The notes under the pieces: model-generated | What the model was told of the DNA's origin: nothing | The model's input: the letters and a program-made list of their open reading frames with translations, nothing else | The model's database searches: none | Made by a program: the position numbers and the translations under genes | Assembly (NCBI GenBank): GCA_002794105.1 | Contig: PHFL01000067.1 | Coordinates: forward strand, 50,173 to 114,172 | From: Candidatus Thermochlorobacter aerophilus | GTDB lineage: Bacteria > Bacteroidota > Chlorobiia > Chlorobiales > Thermochlorobacteraceae | DNA length: 64,000 bases | Reading direction: 5' to 3' | Shown here: positions 17,782 to 27,156 of the stretch, in pieces | Layout: the number at the start of each line of letters is the position of its first letter | Position numbering within the stretch: the stretch's first letter is position 1

Positions 17782-19083
17782 TCAGGTGACAACTTTTTCA
17801 GACATCTTGTTTGCGTTCAAGGCACGCACAGCTTGACCTGATACATAGAATGAGCCAGTGATGAGCAAAGCATCTTTTTCCTGCATATCTTCTTTTGCCA
17901 TTTGAATAGCGTGTGCAACGCTTTCACAGGTGTGATAGGTACAAGCTGTTCCAGTCAGCAAAGCAGCAAGGTTTTCTACTCTTGCCGCACGTTCAGTTTG
18001 TGGTGCAGCAAGATAGAAGTTACTTGCTATACGCAGCAATGGAATGAGTAGCCCACGCAAGTCCTTGTCTTTCATAGCACCAAAGACTACATGTAAGCGC
18101 TCGAATTCGCTGCGATGACGCAGCAGAGTTTCCACCGTATGTTCCATACCATTCGGGTTGTGCGACACATCCAATATCACCAGGGGCGAGCGCGAGAGTA
18201 TTTCTAATCTTGCTCGATGCCCCGTGTTGCGTAGCACATTTCGTATACCTTCACGAATAGTGCGTTCATTTAGATTCATAGATTCTGCACAGAGCGTGGC
18301 TAAGCGCAGGTTCTCCACTTGGTACGCCCCCCACAGTGGCGTTCGCAAGCCAAAGTAGTCTCGTGTTTGCGTTCTAAGATGCATAGCCAATTCGCCTAAC
18401 GGTGATGGCGCAATTTGAGCCTGTGCCACCACTGGGGCTATTGTTATCGGCGACTTCCTTTCTTTAGCAGTAGCAACAAGAACTTCCATGGCTTCCAACC
18501 TTTGCCGCGCTACAATCGTCTTTGCTCCTGGTTTGATAATACCAGCTTTTTCAGTAGCAATTTCTTCTATGCTATTACCCAGCCACTCCTGATGGTCGTA
18601 GTCAATCGGTGTAATTAAGCAATAGGTTGGCAAAACCACATTTGTAGCATCCAGCCGACCACCCATGCCGACCTCAATTACAGCAACATCTAAAGCCTCT
18701 TCGGCGAAGTACTGAAACGCCATAGCCGTTGTAACCTCGAAAAACGTGGCACCATATTCCTGCACCTTATGCTTTACACCAGCAACAAAGTCAGCAACAT
18801 AGTCCTCAGCAATCATTTGTCCATTGATGCGAATGCGCTCGGCAAAATGTTCTACATGTGGCGACGTGTATAGCCCTGTCTTTAAGCCTGCTTCTTGACA
18901 AATGGAAGCAATAAAGGCGGCAGTTGAACCTTTGCCGTTGGTTCCTGCAATATGCACCACTGTTCCCAGCCGACGCTCCGGGTGACCTAAGTACTTACAC
19001 AGTGCAGTGATGTTTTCCAAGTTCATCTTCATGCCGAAGCGATGAAGCGGAAACAGAAACTCAATTGCCTCTTGATATGTCAT
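17782..19083 (-). CDS. folC: Folylpolyglutamate synthase/dihydrofolate synthase
   Basis: ATP-dependent Mur-ligase-type enzyme adding glutamate to dihydropteroate and folates; 433 residues from the ATG at 19083, which has GAGG seven bases upstream (the frame is open to a GTG at 19116, judged less likely). Key motifs are H-I-A-G-T-N-G-K-G-S-T (P-loop), T-S-P-H-V-E-H-F-A-E-R-I-R-I, E-V-G-M-G-G-R-L-D-A-T and D-V-S-H-N-P-N-G. It is followed downstream by an AT-rich gap and rho. Together with fhs it supports one-carbon metabolism in this region. Confidence 0.95.
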   Translation of the reverse strand: MTYQEAIEFLFPLHRFGMKMNLENITALCKYLGHPERRLGTVVHIAGTNGKGSTAAFIASICQEAGLKTGLYTSPHVEHFAERIRINGQMIAEDYVADFVAGVKHKVQEYGATFFEVTTAMAFQYFAEEALDVAVIEVGMGGRLDATNVVLPTYCLITPIDYDHQEWLGNSIEEIATEKAGIIKPGAKTIVARQRLEAMEVLVATAKERKSPITIAPVVAQAQIAPSPLGELAMHLRTQTRDYFGLRTPLWGAYQVENLRLATLCAESMNLNERTIREGIRNVLRNTGHRARLEILSRSPLVILDVSHNPNGMEHTVETLLRHRSEFERLHVVFGAMKDKDLRGLLIPLLRIASNFYLAAPQTERAARVENLAALLTGTACTYHTCESVAHAIQMAKEDMQEKDALLITGSFYVSGQAVRALNANKMSEKVVT

Positions 19084-19178
19084 GGAAAGACCTCGCTGTT
19101 GATTTTCTTGGTTCACGCTTGCTTACATTTTGGCACGCAATGCGCCCTGCAAAACAATTGCCTTCAGGCTGTGCTGAT

Positions 19179-19775
19179 TTACTTTTGCGCATACTTCAGT
19201 GCCAGACGCAGTAGCTCGTCAGTTCTTGCATTAGGCGCTTCGGCAATCGCAGCACGCATAGCTTTTTCGGCAACAGGTTTTGAAAAACCCAGTGTCAGCA
19301 GTGCGGAGTATGCATCGCTGCGTGCCTGTTGCAGTTCTGATTGAATGCCTACGGCTGCAGGTTTCAACTCTAATTTAGCGAGCTTATCGCGTAGCTCAAC
19401 AAGTATGCGCTCTGCAGTTTTTTTACCTACGCCCGGAATATGCATCAGTGCCGATGAGTTGCCGCTGATAATGGCTTGTCGCAGCGTGCCTGCATCCATG
19501 CCTGACAGGATGGTCTGTGCCATTTTTGGACCTACCCCACCCACACTCAGCAACATTTTGAAGATGGCACGCTCTTCTTCGTGCATGAAACCATAGAGCA
19601 ATAGGGTCTCTTCTCGCAAGTACAGATAAGTAAGTAACTTGACCTCACTTTGGGGCTCAGGAAGTTCGGCATAGGTGTTTGCCGAAATATTGGCTGTAAA
19701 CCCTACGCCACTTACCTCAACTGTTACCTCCACCGGCGATTTTTCAATTAGCGTGCCAATCAAATAGGCAATCAT
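19179..19775 (-). CDS. ruvA: Holliday junction branch migration protein RuvA
   Basis: Binds four-way DNA junctions and recruits the RuvB motor for branch migration in recombination and repair. 198 residues with the expected three parts: N-terminal OB fold (M-I-A-Y-L-I-G-T-L), tandem helix-hairpin-helix motifs (V-G-G-V-G-P-K-M-A and I-P-G-V-G-K-K-T-A-E-R-I), a flexible linker and a C-terminal UBA-like domain (A-L-L-T-L-G-F-S-K). Full length. It is 95 bases upstream of folC on the same strand. No ruvB or ruvC is nearby. Confidence 0.95.
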   Translation of the reverse strand: MIAYLIGTLIEKSPVEVTVEVSGVGFTANISANTYAELPEPQSEVKLLTYLYLREETLLLYGFMHEEERAIFKMLLSVGGVGPKMAQTILSGMDAGTLRQAIISGNSSALMHIPGVGKKTAERILVELRDKLAKLELKPAAVGIQSELQQARSDAYSALLTLGFSKPVAEKAMRAAIAEAPNARTDELLRLALKYAQK

Positions 19776-19852
19776 TAGCCAGCCATTGTTTGTAGTATGC
19801 TTATACCATGTGCATGAAATGTGGGTTCATCTCGCTTGGCGGGTAGGCTTTA

Positions 19853-20140
19853 TTACGCCGTGACGCTTGTTGGTTCAAGATGGCGTTTGACCAACTTTGT
19901 CAGAGCCGACTTCTTGCGCGCTGCTTTATTTTTGTGAATGATGCCCTTGGTTGCCATGCGGTCTAGTTTCTGCGAGACTGCCCGTAGTGCCTTCTCAATC
20001 TCTTCTTTTGGAGCATTGCTGGCAACCAATCTTTGGACAGTTTTAATTAGCCTTTTCGCCTCGCTTTTCTGTGCACGGTTGTAAGCATTGCGTCGTTTAG
20101 ACTGACGCACACGCTTTTCAGCGGACTTATGCTGCGGCAT
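19853..20140 (-). CDS. rpsT: 30S ribosomal protein S20
   Basis: Small-subunit 16S rRNA-binding protein of 95 residues, mostly helical and very basic. The N-terminus M-P-Q-H-K-S-A-E-K-R-V-R-Q-S-K-R-R and the block G-I-I-H-K-N-K-A-A-R-K-K-S match the family closely. The start codon is ATG at 20140. It is divergent from fhs, across a 180-base AT-rich gap that must hold both promoters. Lone rpsT genes are usual. Confidence 0.96.
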   Translation of the reverse strand: MPQHKSAEKRVRQSKRRNAYNRAQKSEAKRLIKTVQRLVASNAPKEEIEKALRAVSQKLDRMATKGIIHKNKAARKKSALTKLVKRHLEPTSVTA

Positions 20141-20286
20141 CTTTTCTGAATGGTTGTTGCAAAATTGCTACTTAAAATGATACTTCAAAAATTGAGCGCC
20201 AAAAATACAGCGATTCTCTCTCATTGCCAAATGCTGCTAAACTCTACCGCTTTTGCAAAAGTCGTGTAAAATAAGCCAAAAAACTA

Positions 20287-20294
20287 TAACTTTG
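20287..20294 (+). promoter_or_regulatory. Possible -7 promoter element for fhs
   Basis: TAACTTTG matches the Bacteroidota consensus TAnnTTTG exactly and lies 26 bases before the first fhs ATG. No well-spaced TTTG is found upstream (the nearest is 31 bases away), so support is partial. Confidence 0.3.
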
Positions 20295-20320
20295 CCAACA
20301 TTTTTAACTTCCAATTAACA

Positions 20321-22036
20321 ATGATGCGTCCTCAAATCATGACAACCACTGTTACTTCTTCCTCTGCGCCAAAAACTGATCTTGAAATTGCGCGTGCGGC
20401 TAAACTTCGCCCTATCGTCGAAATCGCCGAAAAACTCGGTGTCAGCAGCGAGCTGCTTGAGCTCTATGGCAAGTACAAAGCCAAACTCCCACTCTCGCTC
20501 ATAGACCTTGATAGAGCTCAAAAAAGTACCCTGATTTTGGTCTCTGCCATCACCCCTACCCCTGCTGGCGAAGGCAAGACGACCACGACCATCGGTCTTG
20601 CTGATGCCCTCAATCGTTTGGGCAAAAAGGCTGTAGCGGTGCTGCGCGAACCATCGCTTGGACCTGTGTTTGGCATCAAGGGCGGTGCTACTGGCGGCGG
20701 TTACTCACAAGTTGTGCCTATGGATGAAATTAACCTGCACTTTACCGGCGACTTCCCTGCCATTGAAAAGGCACACAACCTTCTTGCTGCCATCATTGAC
20801 AACAACATCCAAAACCGAAAGAACAACATCAACATTGAACCTCGCTCTGTGCGCTGGAAGCGCGTCATGGATATGAACGACCGTGCACTACGCAAAATTA
20901 TCATTGGCTTGGGCGGTCGCAGCCATGGCGTTCCGCGCGAGACAGGCTTCGACATCACTGCCGCTTCCGAAGTCATGGCAATTCTGTGCATGTCCAACGA
21001 CCTTTTTCATCTCAAAGAAAAGCTGGGCAATATCTTCGTGGGCTACACACGCGACAAGCAACCTGTCTTTGCACGCGACCTCAAAGTCCACGGCGCTATG
21101 GCGGCTCTGCTCAAAGATGCTATCAAACCCAACCTTGTTCAAACCCTTGAAGGCAATCCTGCCATCATCCACGCTGGACCCTTTGCCAACATTGCGCAAG
21201 GCACAAATACCATTCTTGCTACGCGCATGGGCTTATCACTTGCTGATTATGTCGTAACGGAAGCGGGCTTCGGCTTTGACTTGGGCGGCGAAAAATTCCT
21301 TCACATCAAATGCGGTTATGGGAATTTCTCGCCAAAAGCAGTGGTCATCGTGGCTACAGTGCGCGCCTTGAAATACCATGGTGGCGCAGCGCTCGATACG
21401 CTCAAACACCCGAACCTTGCGGCACTTAGCATGGGGCTAGCTAATCTTGATAAACATCTTGAAAATGCAAAACTCTTTGGCTTGCAGCCCGTCGTCGCTG
21501 TCAATAAGTTCTATACCGACACGCAAGAAGAATTAGACTTGGTGGTCAAACACTGTGCATCAATAGGTATCAAGGCGGCGATTTCGGAAGTGTGGGCAAG
21601 CGGCGGTGGCGGTGCCTTAGAACTTGCTGAATATGTTCTGCAAGCCACAGAGCAAAGCAAGGGATTTACGCCACTCTACGACTGGTCGTGGGGTGTCGAG
21701 AAAAAAATCGAAACGATTGCAACCAAAATCTATGGCGCTGAAAAAGTGGTCTTTCAGGCACAAGCTCAAAATGACCTCAAGACCATTGAAGCCCTCGGTT
21801 TTGACAAACTGCCAGTCTGCATTGCCAAAACGCAAAAATCACTGTCCGACAACCCTGCACTCATTGGGCGACCGACGGGTTTTACGCTAAGCGTGCGTGA
21901 GATTGAAATTGCTTCTGGCGCAGGATTTCTTGTGCCCATCACAGGTGAAATGGTCCGCATGCCCGGCTTGCCTGAAGTGCCAGCCGCCGAAAGCATTGAC
22001 ATTGATGAGCAAGGTAATATCGTCGGTTTGTTTTAA
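20321..22036 (+). CDS. fhs: Formate-tetrahydrofolate ligase
   Basis: ATP-dependent synthesis of 10-formyltetrahydrofolate from formate, feeding purine and Met-tRNA formylation or the folate carbon branch. About 571 residues, slightly longer than most. The P-loop is P-A-G-E-G-K-T-T-T, and further family blocks include E-P-S-L-G-P-V-F-G-I-K-G-G-A, G-G-R-S-H-G-V-P-R, G-P-F-A-N-I-A-Q-G and L-V-P-I-T-G-E-M-V-R-M-P-G-L-P. Three in-frame ATGs (20321, 20324, 20339) are possible and none has a clear ribosome site, so the start is uncertain by up to six codons. A strong terminator follows. Confidence 0.95.
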   Translation: MMRPQIMTTTVTSSSAPKTDLEIARAAKLRPIVEIAEKLGVSSELLELYGKYKAKLPLSLIDLDRAQKSTLILVSAITPTPAGEGKTTTTIGLADALNRLGKKAVAVLREPSLGPVFGIKGGATGGGYSQVVPMDEINLHFTGDFPAIEKAHNLLAAIIDNNIQNRKNNINIEPRSVRWKRVMDMNDRALRKIIIGLGGRSHGVPRETGFDITAASEVMAILCMSNDLFHLKEKLGNIFVGYTRDKQPVFARDLKVHGAMAALLKDAIKPNLVQTLEGNPAIIHAGPFANIAQGTNTILATRMGLSLADYVVTEAGFGFDLGGEKFLHIKCGYGNFSPKAVVIVATVRALKYHGGAALDTLKHPNLAALSMGLANLDKHLENAKLFGLQPVVAVNKFYTDTQEELDLVVKHCASIGIKAAISEVWASGGGGALELAEYVLQATEQSKGFTPLYDWSWGVEKKIETIATKIYGAEKVVFQAQAQNDLKTIEALGFDKLPVCIAKTQKSLSDNPALIGRPTGFTLSVREIEIASGAGFLVPITGEMVRMPGLPEVPAAESIDIDEQGNIVGLF

Positions 22037-22087
22037 TGGTGTGGCATGTGCTGCGTGCCCACGAGCGGTTTATGCTGCGGGAAATTG

Positions 22088-22119
22088 AAAACGCCACACA
22101 TTATGGTGCGGCGTTTTTT
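22088..22119 (+). terminator. Rho-independent terminator of fhs
   Basis: AAAACGCC (22088-22095) pairs with GGCGTTTT (22110-22117), with a further CAC/GTG inside, and the run of six T ends at 22119. It lies 52 bases after the fhs stop. On the opposite strand an A-run precedes a T4 run, so it may also serve the convergent gene ending at 22143 weakly. Confidence 0.8.
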
Positions 22120-22142
22120 CTCTGACCGTGTCTGCAGGTGCT

Positions 22143-23540
22143 TTATCGCTCGGGGGCACTGCTTGTGCCACTGCTAACAAGTCGTGCCTTGCCAATAGCT
22201 TCCGATAGCTTTGCTGGTGGCAGGCGCAAGGCATTGAGCCCTTTCTGCAAAGCCTCTTCACTGTCGCGCCCTAAACCTTTGGCATTGACAGCGACGGAAC
22301 TGAGCACGCTTTGCGTGTTGCGGTTGATAAAAAAGATTTCAAAGGTGATGTCTTGCAAGACCATTTGTCCATCTAAGCCTTGCACAGTGCCAGCTTCCCG
22401 AGCTGTAAAGGCGCCACGTGCCACAATTGGTGCATTGCGTTTTACGGTTACGCCATTTTTTTCCAAAGCCTGCACCAGCATTTTCGCCAGCATAGCATTT
22501 TGCCCCTCAGTAATATCGTTATCAGCCATCTCCACATCGCAGACAAAACTGCCAATACCTTCGACTTGAATATCAAAGGTCAGGGTAGTGATGTTGCGCA
22601 GTTCCGAGCGTAGGGTTGCCGAGAGACGCGATAAATCAATAGTGGCGGTAACGCGTCCCTTGTTGCCTTTGATGCCCTGTGCTTGCACAACATAAGCCAA
22701 GCGTGCTAACCCATCTTCGTCGGTAATGACTTTCTCAATGATTTCATCGCCGACTTTGAAAGTAATTGGAACGCCGCGAATGGGTGTGCCTTTTGAGAGG
22801 GCTTGCACGGTCAGCGGTTCTGGCAGCACCTCGCCAATTCTGCCTTTCTGGTTATCGCCTCCAGCTTTCTTGAGCGAAATCATTGAAAGCTCATCACGCA
22901 CCTGCGACTCAATAAACTCTGGACGCACATCTTCAGGTAACACATAGCCTTTTGCCACAATGTTGAAAAACACCACTTTCGGTCCAATTTCTTCAGCAAG
23001 TGCTAAGGCTTCCATGTAGGCATTGACGGCTGAACCAATATCGCCTTTTTCAGACAAGGTGGCCGCAGAACTGATTTTTTCGCGAATCTTGGCAATCTCG
23101 GCATCGAGCTCGGCTTTCAGTGTGTTTGTAAATTCTTCACGATTAAGCACAGCTAAAGCAAAAGCCTTGCCCGTTACCTTTGACTCAAATGTTTCTGCAA
23201 TTTCTACGCCAATCAGTGGCATTTTCTCAACCTCAGCCTCAATGCGGCTGCTAAGGTCGCTGGTCATGAGCGCACTATTGCCAACAATTTTTTCAGTTTG
23301 CACAAGTTTTGATTTGGTGGAGACGATTACTTTGAATTGCTTGGCAATCTCAGCTTTGGCTTTAGCTTTGGCTTCCTCCAGAGCTTTAGCACCCATGCCT
23401 TGACCGACTCCCACCCAATAGAGGTCCTGCGGATGTTTCGGACTTTTGCCCGTTGTGACCCACGTTGGCTGCGGTTGCGCCTGAACAAGCCCAGCAGCTA
23501 TCAGCAGGCATAGCATGAGCATGCTTATGACGGTTTTCAT
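22143..23540 (-). CDS. Secreted LPP20-like domain protein
   Basis: 465-residue exported protein. Residues 1-21 are a signal peptide ending A-Q-A. The next part, P-x-W-V-T-T-G-K-S-P with Y-W-V-G-V-G-Q-G and then a helix of repeated Ala/Lys (A-K-A-K-A-K-A-E-I-A-K-Q-F-K-V), is the pattern of LPP20-type lipoproteins, here without a lipid-attachment Cys. The middle looks like a beta-rich Ig-like segment (P-I-R-G-V-P-I-T-F-K-V-G-D), and the C-terminal third (A-M-L-A-K-M-L-V-Q-A-L-E-K-N-G-V) like a TolB/FlgT-type fold. The ATG has AAGGAG seven bases upstream. It is 17 bases downstream of another secreted protein, so both form an operon. Function unknown. Confidence 0.78.
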   Translation of the reverse strand: MKTVISMLMLCLLIAAGLVQAQPQPTWVTTGKSPKHPQDLYWVGVGQGMGAKALEEAKAKAKAEIAKQFKVIVSTKSKLVQTEKIVGNSALMTSDLSSRIEAEVEKMPLIGVEIAETFESKVTGKAFALAVLNREEFTNTLKAELDAEIAKIREKISSAATLSEKGDIGSAVNAYMEALALAEEIGPKVVFFNIVAKGYVLPEDVRPEFIESQVRDELSMISLKKAGGDNQKGRIGEVLPEPLTVQALSKGTPIRGVPITFKVGDEIIEKVITDEDGLARLAYVVQAQGIKGNKGRVTATIDLSRLSATLRSELRNITTLTFDIQVEGIGSFVCDVEMADNDITEGQNAMLAKMLVQALEKNGVTVKRNAPIVARGAFTAREAGTVQGLDGQMVLQDITFEIFFINRNTQSVLSSVAVNAKGLGRDSEEALQKGLNALRLPPAKLSEAIGKARLVSSGTSSAPER

Positions 23541-23557
23541 AGTAAATCTCCTTTTGA

Positions 23558-24796
23558 CTAAGCGTTAGTGATTTCCAGTAACATCAGTTTGCGATTGACA
23601 TTGATGCGCTTGAGCTTTGCGCCCAGCTTTTTGATGTCTTTGTTGGATTCAAACGCCTTGCTCATGGCCTTAAAGAAATCGCGTTCGCTTTCGTAGCTAT
23701 TTTGCCATAAAATCCAGTCTGAAGTTTCCTTTGTCGTGATGTTATTTTTGCGTTTGGTGGTGACCTCTTTGAGCACATCTTCGAGCGCATCGGTTAGCTC
23801 ATCTGGGTTATCAAACCTACCTGTGATTCGAAAAATCACCTTGTATTGCCGACCTGTAGCAATATCATCTTTCCAGTAGGCATTGATACGGCTAAGCACG
23901 CGGTCAATAGCAAAATTCATGGCTTCTTCAATCAGAGCGGCATCAGGCACACCGACGCGTTCAGGACTGTAGCCTGTCTCTGTACCCAACAGACGTGCCG
24001 TGGTGGTCTCGTAGGCACGGCAACCAACGACTGCTCTCTTACCTACTGTGCCTTGTTCAACCTGTATGTTGTAGCTGATGTAAATATCAGCTCCAATTGA
24101 GAGCGCCAGCTTGTAGGCAATATCATCTTGAATGCCTACTACAGTTTTCTTTGCACTAACCAAATCGTTCAGAGCATCTTTCTGCTCTGGCACCCTTACC
24201 TCATAACGACGCGCTGTTAAGTACGACTCAATTACTTCAGCGCCTTTCTTGATGTTAGGGTCGCGCTGCAATGCGGCAATCGGACTCTGTCCCTTCGGTA
24301 CTTCAGGTAAGACCATGATGAACGGATTACCTGCTATCGCTGCCAAATCCTTTGTACCTGCAATGACGCCCCTTGAGACCAAATCTTCTTTCAACTTTTC
24401 GCGATTGACACGAATAAGCTTTTCAACCTTGACATTTCCATCCTGCATTCTCACCCTACTCAAGATGGTATTGCTCATGTAAGTGATGTAGTTATCGATG
24501 TTGGCATCAGTAAAAAATTCTGCCTCTATGGCTTTGAAGGCTTCTTTTTCAGCTGGGGTTTGAATAATGGCATCATTAGCAGAGTAGAGCAAGAAATACA
24601 CCGCACACTTGCGAGCATCACGTTCAGCAGCGTCTACATCTGGACCAATCCCTTTGGCTTTGAGGGTCACTTCTGTTGGCGAGTAACTTTCTACAAATGT
24701 CGCTTCTTGCGACCTTGGCACTTGTGCATAAGCAAGCTGGGCGACTGCCACTATAAGCAGTACTGGTGTTAGCCTGAAAATATGTTGCACGTTCAT
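23558..24796 (-). CDS. Secreted protein of unknown function, upstream partner of an LPP20-like protein
   Basis: 412-residue exported protein not recognised with certainty. The ATG at 24796 is preferred over the longer frame because AGGAG lies just upstream and a signal peptide follows (hydrophobic core, cut after A-Y-A). Residues near 45-70 (K-A-K-G-I-G-P-D-V-D-A-A-E-R-D-A-R) repeat the LPP20/FlgT-like pattern of the neighbouring gene. The middle has P-F-I-M-V-L-P-E and an alternating region typical of proteins that predict nucleic-acid-free beta folds; no catalytic motif is seen. Downstream gene starts 17 bases later. The pair probably assembles together in the periplasm. Confidence 0.7.
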   Translation of the reverse strand: MNVQHIFRLTPVLLIVAVAQLAYAQVPRSQEATFVESYSPTEVTLKAKGIGPDVDAAERDARKCAVYFLLYSANDAIIQTPAEKEAFKAIEAEFFTDANIDNYITYMSNTILSRVRMQDGNVKVEKLIRVNREKLKEDLVSRGVIAGTKDLAAIAGNPFIMVLPEVPKGQSPIAALQRDPNIKKGAEVIESYLTARRYEVRVPEQKDALNDLVSAKKTVVGIQDDIAYKLALSIGADIYISYNIQVEQGTVGKRAVVGCRAYETTTARLLGTETGYSPERVGVPDAALIEEAMNFAIDRVLSRINAYWKDDIATGRQYKVIFRITGRFDNPDELTDALEDVLKEVTTKRKNNITTKETSDWILWQNSYESERDFFKAMSKAFESNKDIKKLGAKLKRINVNRKLMLLEITNA

Positions 24797-25104
24797 AGTT
24801 GCTCCTTTCTGGTTTTGGAGTTCTGCGAACTTCGGCAGAAGCATTTTGCGCAACGTTTTAGGGACGGTTTCACTGACTGTGTTTTTGTGCTGTTTGCTGT
24901 GCGCTATCGCACGCTATGAAAGTTCGCACTTCCTAGCGTAATTAAAAAGGTCTCTTTTCAGCACTGAACGAACAGCACCCTCATCCTGCTCGCTATGGCT
25001 GAAAAAGTGCTTGTCGAGGTGTCTTCTTTTATGGGCGTCTTTATGTATTTTCCAGCGCAGAATGTTGCTTGTTTTCTGATGAAATCGTGAGTTGCCGCTC
25101 GTTT
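24797..25104. other. Divergent intergenic region
   Basis: 308 bases between the secreted-protein operon and the pyruvate kinase-like gene, holding both promoters. A small hairpin GTGCG-CTAT-CGCAC occurs at 24899-24912. No gene, tRNA or repeat is supported. Confidence 0.4.
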
Positions 25105-26946
25105 ATGAAGTTCAAGAAACGCGACCTCAAGTATATGCTGTCGGAAATTGAAGCGCTTTTAGAGCGCGCAGCATCTTTTGAGAAAGAGTATAAGCCTTAT
25201 CTGCAAGCGGTGCACCCAAGTAACTTGTTGAGTGCTAAAAACTTGGTGCATTATTTGGCGTTGCGGGCGTCGGATGTGCGAGCGTTGCAGCAGCGCCTGA
25301 GTTTGTATGGTCTTTCCAGCTTAGGTCGTTCAGAGCGGCATGTTCAAGCGACGCTGCTGACGGTGCGTGCCGTGCTGCGCACGCTTCTTGATGGCAAAAC
25401 GAAGCGCTCAATTCATCCAACCATTTCAGTCAAGGAAGGCAAAGCTGCGCTAAAAGCCCACACCACTGCTTTGCTGGGCAAAAAGCAGCGCGGTAGTTCG
25501 CTGGCAGTGATGGTAACGCTCCCGACGGATGCGGCGCATGACCCTACTCTGGTTCGTAACCTTATCTCGGCAGGTATGACCTGCGCCCGTATCAACTGCG
25601 CCCACGATGATGAACACACTTGGCTTCAGATGATTCAACACATTCGCGCTGCAGAAGCCGAACTTGGACTGGCATGCAAAGTTTGCATGGATCTGGCTGG
25701 ACCAAAGTTGCGCACCGGTCCGATGAAACAAGGCGAACGCGTGCTGCATCTTTCGCCGGAGCGTGACCTCTATGGCAGAGTCGTTGCTCCAGCTCTTGTC
25801 TATCTATCGCCGCCGCTGTCGCCACTTCCGCCCAATACTTTACCGCTTGCACCTGAGTGGCTCGAGCTGCTTCAACCCGAAGACCGTATCACTTTCGTTG
25901 ACACATGTGGCAAACCCGGCACTTTGAAAGTCGAGCAGCGCATTGACACGCTCTGGCTAGCTAAATGCTACGACTCGGCTTACTTTGCCGCGGGCACTAC
26001 ACTCACCCATGAACGCACACAGCGCACTGCCACTGTCCTTGCCTTGCCACCGCGTGAAGAAAAAATTACCTTGCGTCCCGGCGACCGACTGATTTTGCAC
26101 AAAGCCCCACTCCCTGGCGAACCTGCTGAATACAGTAGCGACGGCACTTGCCTCAAAGTGGCTCACCTTTCATGCACCTTTCCACAAATCTTCGGTCATG
26201 TCCAAGTCGGCGAACCGATTCTCTTTGATGATGGCGCTATTGAAGGGATTGTCCGACAAGCCTCTGCTGATGAACTTCTCATTGAAATCACTCATACAGC
26301 GGGCGCCACAGGTACCCTGCGCAGCGATAAAGGCATCAATCTACCGCAGAGTTACTTGCCTATTAGCGGACTGACCGAAAAAGACCGTGTCGATCTTAAC
26401 TTTGCTGCCAAGCATGCCGACCTTGTCAGTGCATCTTTTATCCAAACTCCAGATGATGTCCAAGACCTACTGAGCGCCTTGCATCGCCAGCATGCTACAC
26501 ATTTGGGGCTTATTCTCAAAATTGAAACCCATCGTGCCTTCCAGCACTTTCCACTGATTTTGCTAACTGCGATGCGCCATGCTCCACTTGGTATCATGAT
26601 TGCTCGTGGTGACCTTGCTCTCGAGGTCGGCTGGGAAAATTTGGCGTCTGTTCAAGAAGAATTGCTCCGCTTCGGTGAAGCGGCTCACATTCCCATCATC
26701 TGGGCAACCCAAGTTCTTGAAACCCTTGCTAAGAAAGGCAGACCGTCACGCGCTGAAATTTCTGATGTTGCCCTTGCCGAGCGTGCTGAAGCCGTCATGC
26801 TCAATAAAGGGGCACACATTCTCGATACCATCCAGATGCTCGAACGCATCGTCCAATCCATGCAGCGCTACCAAGAGAAAAAAACTGCTCTGCTCCCTGC
26901 TCTTCAAGCCATGATTGATGGCACACCACTCTCTCAGCCCGAATAA
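25105..26946 (+). CDS. Pyruvate kinase-like protein with N-terminal extension
   Basis: 613-residue homologue of pyruvate kinase, which makes pyruvate and ATP from phosphoenolpyruvate. About 115 N-terminal helical residues precede the barrel. Barrel motifs are recognisable but altered: G-M-T-C-A-R-I-N-C-A-H, M-D-L-A-G-P-K-L-R-T-G, I-L-K-I-E-T with the catalytic Lys, I-M-I-A-R-G-D-L-A-L-E and W-A-T-Q-V-L-E-T. The central beta-domain is long. The usual M-L-S-x-E-T is M-L-N-K-G, and the ~120-residue allosteric C-domain is absent. The ATG at 25105 is chosen over a TTG at 25069. Kinase activity is likely but the regulation must differ. Confidence 0.85.
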   Translation: MKFKKRDLKYMLSEIEALLERAASFEKEYKPYLQAVHPSNLLSAKNLVHYLALRASDVRALQQRLSLYGLSSLGRSERHVQATLLTVRAVLRTLLDGKTKRSIHPTISVKEGKAALKAHTTALLGKKQRGSSLAVMVTLPTDAAHDPTLVRNLISAGMTCARINCAHDDEHTWLQMIQHIRAAEAELGLACKVCMDLAGPKLRTGPMKQGERVLHLSPERDLYGRVVAPALVYLSPPLSPLPPNTLPLAPEWLELLQPEDRITFVDTCGKPGTLKVEQRIDTLWLAKCYDSAYFAAGTTLTHERTQRTATVLALPPREEKITLRPGDRLILHKAPLPGEPAEYSSDGTCLKVAHLSCTFPQIFGHVQVGEPILFDDGAIEGIVRQASADELLIEITHTAGATGTLRSDKGINLPQSYLPISGLTEKDRVDLNFAAKHADLVSASFIQTPDDVQDLLSALHRQHATHLGLILKIETHRAFQHFPLILLTAMRHAPLGIMIARGDLALEVGWENLASVQEELLRFGEAAHIPIIWATQVLETLAKKGRPSRAEISDVALAERAEAVMLNKGAHILDTIQMLERIVQSMQRYQEKKTALLPALQAMIDGTPLSQPE

Positions 26947-27156
26947 GGCCGCTTGCATCCACCTCAAACTAATCTGGAATCTGGTTGCCTAAAATGCGAG
27001 AGTCTGCCGAAGAACGAGAGCATCGCTCTGCCGCAGAGTAAGCTTCAAACCAAAGAGTAGGTTGAAAACCTGCCTCAACATTCATTCACAGGCAATAAAA
27101 GGCACTGGTTAATAGAGACGCTAGTGCTATAGGCAAGCCAATGCAGGGGCATGGAT

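Noticed and set aside
24899..24912. Small GTGCG/CGCAC hairpin as terminator
   Set aside because: Five base pairs only, no T-run, located in a divergent promoter gap.
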